Program-made: the position numbers and the translations under genes | Source: an uncultured Roseateles sp. | GTDB lineage: Bacteria > Pseudomonadota > Gammaproteobacteria > Burkholderiales > Burkholderiaceae | Direction: 5' to 3' | Length of the DNA: 44,860 bases | Assembly: GCA_946886855.1 (NCBI GenBank) | Contig: CAMPJJ010000039.1 | Coordinates: forward strand, 1-44,860 | In this document: positions 26,024 to 32,606 of the stretch, piece by piece | Layout of the letters: each line of letters starts with the position of its first letter | Numbering within the stretch: position 1 is the first letter of the stretch | Notes under the pieces: model-generated | What the model was told of the DNA's origin: nothing | Database searches by the model: none | The model's input: the letters and a program-made list of their open reading frames with translations, nothing else

Positions 26024-26625
26024 TCGTATTCCTGGAATCGCTTACTGATCCACCGGACCGGGTTCTCGAGCAGCTTGCGAAGCCCCTCGAAGCCGCGATC
26101 TCCAGGGAAGTCGCTCTTCTGCTGCGCGTCGGTGAGACGCAGCGGGTCCTGGTTACGCGATCGCGACAGGCCCGTGCGCATCACGGGCAACACGGCAGTG
26201 CCGCCGGCGCTGCCACCTTGCAGGCCGGGGTCTTCGCGCTCGATGCGGACCGGGTCCATCTCGCCGAAGAAGTACTGCCGCGGCGGGCCAACCAGGCGGA
26301 ACTGCGAGTCGAAGGGCTGCAGAAACACCCGCGCCTCGCGTCCCCGGTAGTCCTCGACGTTGCCGCTGACCTTGGCCAGCAGCGCGGAATTCCCGATCGT
26401 CAAGGAGAGCTCGATGGCCTGCGTGTCGCTGTCCGTGCTCTGCTTGATGGGCGACACGTCAATGAGCTCGCCGCCGAACAGGTATGTGTTGCCGCCGACG
26501 ACCAGGTCAGCATTGAATGTCGTGAAGCGCAGCGTGTTGTTGCCGATGTCCAGCTCGATGAGATGGCAAATCCCCACGGCCCCAGATGCAAAGAGCACCT
26601 GCTGCTCGGCGTCGAGGTCCATCAT
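26020..26625 (-). CDS. Phage minor tail protein, gpL-like position
   Basis: 201 aa, ATG at 26625 overlapping the upstream stop (ATGA). N-terminal half is beta-rich (GICHLIELDIGNNTLRFTTFNADLVVGG), followed by SLTIGNSALLAKVSGNVEDYRGREARVFLQ, resembling the DUF2163/gpL-type baseplate-hub proteins. The C-terminal 60 residues are Arg-rich and end in WISKRFQEYE. No iron-sulfur Cys motif as in lambda gpL is seen. Confidence 0.65.
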   Translation of the reverse strand: MMDLDAEQQVLFASGAVGICHLIELDIGNNTLRFTTFNADLVVGGNTYLFGGELIDVSPIKQSTDSDTQAIELSLTIGNSALLAKVSGNVEDYRGREARVFLQPFDSQFRLVGPPRQYFFGEMDPVRIEREDPGLQGGSAGGTAVLPVMRTGLSRSRNQDPLRLTDAQQKSDFPGDRGFEGLRKLLENPVRWISKRFQEYE

Positions 26626-27254
26626 GCTGCCGTGTCCTCCACCAGATCGATGCTCATCTGCTCCGTGCGGGTGCGCGAGTACGCACCCCATCCGGCCCTC
26701 GGTTGTGGCTGCAGGAAATAGGCGCGGGGACGCTGCCAGGTGACGACGGTCCCCGTGGGAAAGGCGCGGCGGGCGGGAGCCTCGAATCGCAACGTCATGG
26801 CGCCAGCGCCATCGGCAACACCGTCCTCCACCGCGCACACCAGCTGGCTGGTGCCGAAGCCCGCGCCGAAGCCGAACATGTCGCCGATCACGACGGTTCG
26901 CCCAGCCTGCCCGGCGCCGCCCGTGATTTGCGCGGTGACGTCGCCGATCGCGATCGGTGCGGCCAGCGTCAGGTTGCCGCGGAGCGTGCCCAGCGGCACC
27001 GGTCGACCGGGGTCGTAAGCGGCCACTCGGTTGAGGGAGCCGCGCAGCTTGAGCTGCAACGCCTTCCAGCGGCCGGCTCGGGCATCGTTCATCACGCTGG
27101 GCGAGACCAGGCTCAGGGACCACCGAGGAACGCCGTATGCGCGCGTCTGCGCGCTACCGGCGGGCACGCTGGCACTGACCGCATCGAAGGTCAGCAGCTC
27201 GATGCGGCAGCCGCGGGCGACCGGGAACGCATCGTCGAGTTGGATGATGTCCAT
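26622..27254 (-). CDS. Distal tail / minor tail protein
   Basis: 210 aa, start 27254 sharing one base with the tape-measure stop (TGATG). Beta-rich with no Cys clusters beyond C17 and one near 139; blocks such as GVPRWSLSLVSPS and PTGTVVTWQRPRAYFLQPQP suggest a tail-tip ring protein. It lies exactly where lambdoid phages encode gpM/distal tail protein. Function is inferred from position. Confidence 0.6.
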   Translation of the reverse strand: MDIIQLDDAFPVARGCRIELLTFDAVSASVPAGSAQTRAYGVPRWSLSLVSPSVMNDARAGRWKALQLKLRGSLNRVAAYDPGRPVPLGTLRGNLTLAAPIAIGDVTAQITGGAGQAGRTVVIGDMFGFGAGFGTSQLVCAVEDGVADGAGAMTLRFEAPARRAFPTGTVVTWQRPRAYFLQPQPRAGWGAYSRTRTEQMSIDLVEDTAA

Positions 27255-29353
27255 CAGGCGATTGCTCCCTGGCCCTTCAGCATCTTGACGAGCTGCTTGT
27301 TTCCGTTGGACACCTCGCGGCGCACGTCCGACAGGATGGCGGCCCGGTCGGACCGGCTGTCGATGGCGATCTGCGGCGCGTAGGTGACCTGCAGCACGCG
27401 GCCGCCTCCACCGCCACGGCTTACCACGCCGAGCTTGCCGTCTGCGCCGCGCTTGAGCGGCATGATGGCCTCGGGGCCGGCCTCGCCCAGGACACCCATC
27501 TGGCTGCGGCCGTAGCCGAACAGCGTCGGACTGCTGAATACGTCGCCAGCGGCGAACGCGCGGATCTGGCCGTTCACACCGAACGCACCCCCATCGGCGA
27601 AGAATCCGCTCAGGAAGGACAGCGCCTGGCCAGCCCAGCCACCGACGCTGCCGGTCTTGGCGAAGTCGCCCAGCAGCAGCGAGCCAAGCTGCGCGGCCGA
27701 GGCCTCAGCGATCATCTTCATGACCGTCTGCGCCCAGAGGTCGCCCAGGCTGCCCCACTGGCCGGACAGCGTCGCATACATCGATTGGCCGAGGGTGTCC
27801 TGAATGTTGCGACCGGCCTCTTGGGCAAACACCGTCAGCTGGTCGAGGTCCTGTTTCGGCTTCTCGATTCCGCCGATCCCCCGCACGATGTTGTCCAGCT
27901 CGTCCTTGCTGAATTCCTCCCCGGCATTGAGGCGAGCCTCAAGGCGGGCCGTCAACGCCTGCTTGCGAGCCTCGTCCAGACGGCCCGAGAACTGATCGAG
28001 CTGATCGTTGAGCGCCTTGAGGTTGGTCTCCTGCTCCTTGACCCCGTCCGCTGCCGCCTTCCCGAGCGCGATGTCTTGCTTTCGGACCGTGACCGCCTTG
28101 GCCTGGTCCAGCACCAGCTGGCGCACCTGGTCGATCTCCCCGGTCGTTCCCAGCGTGCGCAGGAAGTTGTAGGCCTTCTGCACTTCCGTCAGGTCCGACA
28201 GCTGATCAAGCTCGCGCTGCTGCGTCTCCACGTACTGGGCCAGCGCGCGCTGCGCGTCTTCGATCTCCTCCTTCTTGGTCTTTTCCTTCTTCGTCTTGTC
28301 GGGCAATTCCCCCACCGTCGGCTTCGGAGCATTGCGCCCCTCGTTGCTGTAGTCCTCGTTCCGATCGACGCCCTGCAGCTTGGCGATTGCCGCCTTGTAG
28401 GCCGCAATCTCGCGGGGTAACTCGACCTGAACGATCTGCGTCAGACGGTCACGCCGGCGCGGCGTGTCCGCGTTGGTGTAGTCGGCTCGCAGCTGCTCCT
28501 CGAGCACCTTTTTCTCGAAGGCGAGGGCGCGCAAAGTCTCACCGGCCGCGGCCATCTGCTTGGTCCGGTCGAACTTGTCGTCGAACCCCAGCAGATCCAT
28601 GATCGCGCCGCCGAGGCCTTTCTCGCGCTTCAGCTCCAGCAGCTTGTTCAGGGGCGGCAGCAGGTCAGCCGTGATCGACCGGCCAAGCGCGGCGGTGTTC
28701 GTCTGGAGGCGAGCCAGCTCCTTGTTGAACTTGTCGGCTTCGGCGGCTTGCTCCGACGTGATGCGTGCGTTGAGTTGACCAGCGTCGGCCAGGTCCTTGA
28801 TCAAGGGCGCCAGCTCGCGCGCGCTCTTGCCGAAGAGTTCCTGCACCAGGCGCGCCTTCGAGCCGTCGTCGGCATAGTTCGCCAGCGCTCGCGAGACAGC
28901 CTGGATCGCGTCGACCGGGTCCATCTTGCGCAGCTCGTCCGCGCTCAGCCCGATCGCCGCGATCGCGCGCGATGCGGTGCTGTTCGGGTCGGTGTCGCCG
29001 AGCGCCTGGTTCAGCTTCACCACCAGCGTGGTTGCGGTGTCGACGGAGTGTCCGGTCCGCTCAGCCAGATCAACCAGGCCGGACAGCTTCTCAATCGACG
29101 CGCCGGTGGCGTCCTGCATGTCGTTCAGGGAGTCGATGAAATCGACGTTTCCCTTAAACGCATCCACGAGGCTGTAGCCGGCAAAAAGCCCGGCCACACC
29201 GGTGCCGATGGCGGCGATGCCGGCGCCCGCTCGTTGCCACGATGCTCGCACCTCCTGTGCATTCTTCTCAGCAATGCGCGCGGAGCGGTCCATCGCCTTC
29301 TCGAAGTTCGCGAGCCGCGCCTCGATGTCGATGGAAAGGGTTGCGAGAGCCAT
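27254..29353 (-). CDS. Tail tape measure protein
   Basis: 699 aa from the ATG at 29353 (GGAG 8 bp upstream; a TTG one codon earlier is less likely). Helical N-terminus (EARLANFEKAMDRSARIAEKNA) then a hydrophobic stretch GIAAIGTGVAGLFAGYSLV at about residues 48-66, a long charged coiled-coil middle (about 200-500), and a Gly-rich C-terminus typical of phage tape measures (GEAGPEAIMPLKRGADGKLG). It sets tail length; at about 1.5 angstroms per residue this would be a tail near 100 nm. It follows the frameshifted G-T chaperone gene, as in lambda. Confidence 0.9.
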   Translation of the reverse strand: MALATLSIDIEARLANFEKAMDRSARIAEKNAQEVRASWQRAGAGIAAIGTGVAGLFAGYSLVDAFKGNVDFIDSLNDMQDATGASIEKLSGLVDLAERTGHSVDTATTLVVKLNQALGDTDPNSTASRAIAAIGLSADELRKMDPVDAIQAVSRALANYADDGSKARLVQELFGKSARELAPLIKDLADAGQLNARITSEQAAEADKFNKELARLQTNTAALGRSITADLLPPLNKLLELKREKGLGGAIMDLLGFDDKFDRTKQMAAAGETLRALAFEKKVLEEQLRADYTNADTPRRRDRLTQIVQVELPREIAAYKAAIAKLQGVDRNEDYSNEGRNAPKPTVGELPDKTKKEKTKKEEIEDAQRALAQYVETQQRELDQLSDLTEVQKAYNFLRTLGTTGEIDQVRQLVLDQAKAVTVRKQDIALGKAAADGVKEQETNLKALNDQLDQFSGRLDEARKQALTARLEARLNAGEEFSKDELDNIVRGIGGIEKPKQDLDQLTVFAQEAGRNIQDTLGQSMYATLSGQWGSLGDLWAQTVMKMIAEASAAQLGSLLLGDFAKTGSVGGWAGQALSFLSGFFADGGAFGVNGQIRAFAAGDVFSSPTLFGYGRSQMGVLGEAGPEAIMPLKRGADGKLGVVSRGGGGGRVLQVTYAPQIAIDSRSDRAAILSDVRREVSNGNKQLVKMLKGQGAIA

Positions 29354-29356
29354 CAA

Positions 29357-29991
29357 TCACTCCGTTTTATCGCCGTCGCCCGCGGACTCCGGCGGCCTGT
29401 GCTGAAGAATCACCTCGACGCGATCGAGCAGGCCTTGAAGATCGGTCACGCCGACATGCGCGACGATCAGCGGTAGCCCGGACCAGTCCAGGCCCCCCAT
29501 CCCATTCGCGAGGAGACGGACGACGCGCAACGCTGCTCGGTCGCCGATGTCGCTCTGCGGAAGCTCTTCGCCCTCAAACTGGACGCCGCCGCTTGCGTCC
29601 AGCAGGGCCGTCAGTTTTTTGCGGCTTCCTTGCGCTGATCGTGGTACTCGTTGATGAGCTTCAGCAGCTTGTCGAACGCCACGCCGACCCAGTCAGCGCG
29701 GTCTGCAGCAGCAACGGCCCACAGCTCGCGGGTGAAATCGACCTTGTCGGACGATCCGATCGACTCGCCAAGCAGGTCGGCTTCGGTCACCTCGTACCAC
29801 CCGACCGTGTAGTCGACGACGATGTCGCGCATCAGCGCGATCGGGTAGCCGGTGCCGATGAAGCGGCCCCACTCCGTTTCAGGTGGGCGCCGCAGGCGCA
29901 GGCCCATCGCCGGCTTGTCGTCGGTCTTCTCGCGCAGGTCGCACGTCGCTTCGCGCTGCGCCAGCAGCTGGGCGATGAGAGCCTTGCTCAC
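29357..29991 (-). CDS. Tail assembly chaperone G-T fusion made by -1 frameshift
   Basis: Read from GTG 29991, shifting -1 at the heptamer A AAA AAC (29614-29620), then continuing to a stop at 29357-29359: 126 plus 85 residues, 211 in total. The extension begins LTALLDASGG and contains LRVVRLLANGMGGLDWSGLPL, a Trp/Leu-rich segment like T domains that recruit tail-tube protein. It ends 3 bp before the tape-measure ATG. Gene order tube, G, G-T, tape measure is identical to lambda, where a -1 shift yields the same fusion. The extension has no start codon of its own with a ribosome site. Confidence 0.85.
29579..29620 (-). promoter_or_regulatory. Programmed -1 frameshift signal
   Basis: Slippery heptamer A AAA AAC at 29614-29620, in phase with the G frame and followed at once by the stop (29611-29613). 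Eleven bases later CTGGACGC (29595-29602) can pair perfectly with GCGTCCAG (29579-29586), an 8-bp stem with an 8-nt loop that would act as the stimulator. The spacer is a little longer than usual. Confidence 0.85.
29611..29991 (-). CDS. Tail assembly chaperone G-like
   Basis: 126 aa from the GTG at 29991, with GAGGG upstream and GTGA overlap with the tail-tube stop. Acidic helical protein; blocks GLRLRRPPETEWGRFIGTGYPIALMRDIVVDY and KVDFTRELWAVAAADRADWVGVAFDKLLKL. The last codons run GCC GCA AAA AAC TGA, placing the stop directly after the slippery heptamer. Most ribosomes end here and make G; a minority make the longer G-T form. Both coat the tape measure before tube polymerisation. Confidence 0.85.
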   Translation of the reverse strand: MSKALIAQLLAQREATCDLREKTDDKPAMGLRLRRPPETEWGRFIGTGYPIALMRDIVVDYTVGWYEVTEADLLGESIGSSDKVDFTRELWAVAAADRADWVGVAFDKLLKLINEYHDQRKEAAKN

Positions 29992-30635
29992 GGCGCACCC
30001 TCGGTGACGAAGCCCTTCACCTTCACGCTGAACTGTCCGGTGCCCAGCGCGCTCTTCTGCACGCTCTCGCCCGGCAGGCTCGGCTGACCGCGGCACACCC
30101 GCACCGCGCCAGTCTTGAGCGTGATGCGGAACGTCACGAACTGCTGATTGCGAGCCGCCTTCTTGATGAAGGCCATCGCCGCCGAGGACAGATCCTCGGA
30201 GTTGATGCCGATGTTGAGCGTCTGCGCTGCGAGCTGACCGTTCTCTTCCTGCTTGATGTCGTCCAGCAGCACAGTCGTGTCGATCGAGTCGCCATCGCCG
30301 CCGCCGATCTCGTAGCTGGTGGCCTTCGCCACGGTGCCCCAGGTCGCCACCGGGACAAACTCCGCAGCACCGGTGAAGTCGGCCGAGACGCTGGTGTCGA
30401 CGTCCTCGAGGGTTGCGTCATTGGTGGCGACCGATGCGATGCGCACCGCCTGCCCCTCCAGTTGGACCATGCCCTCGACGCTGTTGAGGTAGCCCACCTT
30501 CTTCGCCGCCTGGCCGTGGCCCGCCGCCAGGGTCATGACAGCCGGGTCGGTCTTGGTGATCGCGCTGACCACGATCGGGGTTCCGTACGTCAGCGCGACT
30601 TCGACACGGACGCCGCGGCCAATGATGTTCGCCAT
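29988..30635 (-). CDS. Major tail (tube) protein
   Basis: 215 aa. Beta-rich phage tail-tube protein of the TTP type: starts MANIIGRGVRVEVALTYGTP, contains SYEIGGGDGDSIDTTVLLDDIKQEENGQLAAQTLNIGINSEDL in the middle and closes with GTGQFSVKVKGFV, with dense beta-strand alternation. It forms the hexameric rings of the long tail. Preceded by a terminator-like hairpin at 30684-30704 and followed with GTGA overlap by the G chaperone. Confidence 0.85.
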   Translation of the reverse strand: MANIIGRGVRVEVALTYGTPIVVSAITKTDPAVMTLAAGHGQAAKKVGYLNSVEGMVQLEGQAVRIASVATNDATLEDVDTSVSADFTGAAEFVPVATWGTVAKATSYEIGGGDGDSIDTTVLLDDIKQEENGQLAAQTLNIGINSEDLSSAAMAFIKKAARNQQFVTFRITLKTGAVRVCRGQPSLPGESVQKSALGTGQFSVKVKGFVTEGAP

Positions 30636-30683
30636 GGTTCATTCCTTCGGTTCAAGGTGTGCGGCGGCGCCGCGGGAAAAGAA

Positions 30684-30704
30684 AACCCGCCTCGCGGGCG
30701 GGTT
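30684..30704 (-). terminator. Hairpin upstream of the tail-tube gene
   Basis: On the minus strand AACCCGCC, 5-nt loop, GGCGGGTT, then TTCTTTTC: a terminator-like hairpin inside the late operon. It may tune expression of the highly expressed tube protein or be processed; complete termination would cut off tail genes. Confidence 0.65.
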
Positions 30705-30724
30705 GGTTTCGGAAATAAGGGGCC

Positions 30725-31087
30725 TCAGCGTTCGGTCCAGACCTGCACGGACAGCACCGTCGCTCGCTTCAGCAATTCGGGGTCAACACCGTCGGGCTGG
30801 GCCTCCTCCGGGTCCAAATCGGCGGCGTCGAGCGCAGCCATCGCGAGCTCGGAGATTCCGACGCTTGCGTCGCGCGTGTCCGCCCAACACTCAATCTCGA
30901 AGGTCTCCATCTCGGCCTGGACCTTGCCGTCCAGGCCCTTCTCACGATCGAGAGCGGACCGCTTGTAGACGACGAACGGATAGGCGTCGTTCTCGCGCGC
31001 AAAGTCCACGCGGATGCGCCCGCCGACGGCCGCGACCAGCTCCGCGTCGCCCTCCAGCGCCGCCTTGATCAGGTGATGACTCGACAT
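30725..31087 (-). CDS. Tail completion protein, DUF3168 (gp17-like)
   Basis: 120 aa. DUF3168 pattern: LIKAALEGDAELVAAVGGRI, YPFVVYKRSALDREKG, then EIECWADTRDASVGISELAMAALD. It probably terminates tail growth and joins tail to head, like lambda gpU. It begins 1 bp before the HK97-gp10 stop. Confidence 0.85.
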   Translation of the reverse strand: MSSHHLIKAALEGDAELVAAVGGRIRVDFARENDAYPFVVYKRSALDREKGLDGKVQAEMETFEIECWADTRDASVGISELAMAALDAADLDPEEAQPDGVDPELLKRATVLSVQVWTER

Positions 31088-31681
31088 TCATTCCTCGCTC
31101 TTGCGATCCAGGAGCCGCTGCAGGCCCGGCCCGAGCACCTCGGAGAATTTCCTCAGCGCGTCCGTCAACCGCTCAGCGCCCTTCTCCAGGAAGCGCGCCG
31201 CCGGCATCGGGCCGACAGCGGAGCGGGCCTTTCTTGCGCGCATCGGTCGAATCAGACCTTTGACGCCGCCGCGCGCCGGTCGCGCTGCAACGGCGGCGCG
31301 CCCCTGTCGTCCGAAGTTCAGCCAGCGCCAATAGAACGGATCGTCTGGGTTCTTGCCGCCGCCGAGGCCAGTCCTCGCCTTGAAGGCAGAGACCGCCTTG
31401 CCCTTGAGCGGCTGCACATTGACGAAGACCCCCACGTTGCCCTGCGACTTCGCGACCTTGCTCGTGCGCACGCGAATGGCGTCGCGCACCGTGCCTGGCT
31501 TTCGATACCGGCGCGGCTCGCGCAGCACCGGCGTCGCTCTCTTCGCCTCGTCGCGGACCAGCCGCGCACCGGCCGCCAGCGCGTTGCGCAGCAGCCGGCG
31601 GCGCATCTTGTCCGGCAAGGCGCGCAGCTGCGCCTTGCATTCGTCGATGCCGCGCCAAATCGCCTCGATCTCACCGGACAT
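31088..31681 (-). CDS. HK97-gp10-family neck protein
   Basis: 197 aa. The signature LPDKMRRRLLRNALAAGARLVRDEAKRATPV at about residues 22-52 is that of HK97 gp10-like proteins, which link head and tail; the C-terminal half is basic and includes FYWRWLNFGRQG and PARFLEKGAERL-like sequence. It overlaps the head-closure gene by 11 bp. Confidence 0.87.
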   Translation of the reverse strand: MSGEIEAIWRGIDECKAQLRALPDKMRRRLLRNALAAGARLVRDEAKRATPVLREPRRYRKPGTVRDAIRVRTSKVAKSQGNVGVFVNVQPLKGKAVSAFKARTGLGGGKNPDDPFYWRWLNFGRQGRAAVAARPARGGVKGLIRPMRARKARSAVGPMPAARFLEKGAERLTDALRKFSEVLGPGLQRLLDRKSEE

Positions 31682-32036
31682 CAGCGGCCGCCGTGCTCGC
31701 GTAGATTTCGATCCAGTCGCGCCCGCCGTCCACCGGAAGCGCCGTGCTGATGCCGAGAACCCGCCCCTTCCAGCGCAGCCGCAAGCCGCGCTGCATGATG
31801 TCGAGGTCCGTCCTGGCCTGGCTGAATCGCACGATGATCAGCGTGTCTACCGGCTGCTGCAGCGCGCCGGCCTGGACCCGCTCGTCGCCGCGCAGCGGCT
31901 CGACCTTCGCCCACACCGGCGTGCCGTCGGAGACCCATGCCCCATCCACCTCTCCGAGGGAATCCTCAGCTGCGCCGCGGACCTCGAACTGAACTCGCTG
32001 GTTCAGCTGACCGGCGGAATAGATGCGCTGGGCCAT
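31671..32036 (-). CDS. Head closure / head-tail adaptor protein
   Basis: 121 aa of the PF05521 (SPP1 gp16-like) family: begins RIYSAGQLNQRVQFEVRGAAED, then DGAWVSDGTPVWAKVEPLRGDE and VDTLIIVRFSQARTDLDIMQRGLRLRWKGRVLGI. It closes the portal channel under the connector. Starts directly after the connector stop. Confidence 0.9.
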   Translation of the reverse strand: MAQRIYSAGQLNQRVQFEVRGAAEDSLGEVDGAWVSDGTPVWAKVEPLRGDERVQAGALQQPVDTLIIVRFSQARTDLDIMQRGLRLRWKGRVLGISTALPVDGGRDWIEIYASTAAADVR

Positions 32037-32037
32037 A

Positions 32038-32604
32038 TCAGCAGTAGATGACGAGTTCGCTGTCCAGCAGGCGATCCAGCAGCGGGTTGCGAACGAGCGA
32101 TGAGCTGACCATGGCCTCGGGGTTCTTGAGCCAGGATGCGACCTGCGCCTTGATGTAGGTCTTCACCGAATCGCCGACGTCGTCAGGATCAACAGCCACA
32201 TCCAGCTCGATCACCACGCGCGCGCCCGCGGCGATCGACGGCAGATCGGGCCACGCCGCGCCTAGCGCTGGCACGACTTCAGTCCCGGGTCGATCAGCAG
32301 CCGGCGCGCAGACGTAGCCTTGCGGCGCGACGGTCACCAGTGCCGACCCGTCCCAGCGCTTCACCCGCGCCGCGGCCACGCCGAGGATGGCGATCCGGTC
32401 GCACGGCCAGTCGGAGCCGGTCCAGGCCCAGGTGCCAGCGCGATACGCGCGACCCGTGATCTGCTCCGCTTGCTGACGCGCGGCTGTGATGTAGCCGGAA
32501 ATCAGCGCGTCGAGCTCGTCGCCGTCCACTCGGGCGGCGACCTTCGCGTCGGCAAGGCTGACCGGCTCATCGCCGGTGGTGGAGATCCGCTGCAGCATGC
32601 TCAT
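32038..32604 (-). CDS. Head-tail connector (gp6/gp15-like)
   Basis: 188 aa from ATG 32604, or 186 aa from ATG 32598, which has better spacing to GAGG. PF05135-type connector: SLADAKVAARVDGDELDALISGYITAARQQAEQITGRAY is the diagnostic N-terminal helical region, and the C-terminus has DSVKTYIKAQVASWLKNPEA. It forms the ring below the portal. A much longer frame upstream belongs to an antisense artefact of the GH16 protein. Confidence 0.9.
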   Translation of the reverse strand: MSMLQRISTTGDEPVSLADAKVAARVDGDELDALISGYITAARQQAEQITGRAYRAGTWAWTGSDWPCDRIAILGVAAARVKRWDGSALVTVAPQGYVCAPAADRPGTEVVPALGAAWPDLPSIAAGARVVIELDVAVDPDDVGDSVKTYIKAQVASWLKNPEAMVSSSLVRNPLLDRLLDSELVIYC

Positions 32605-32606
32605 CC

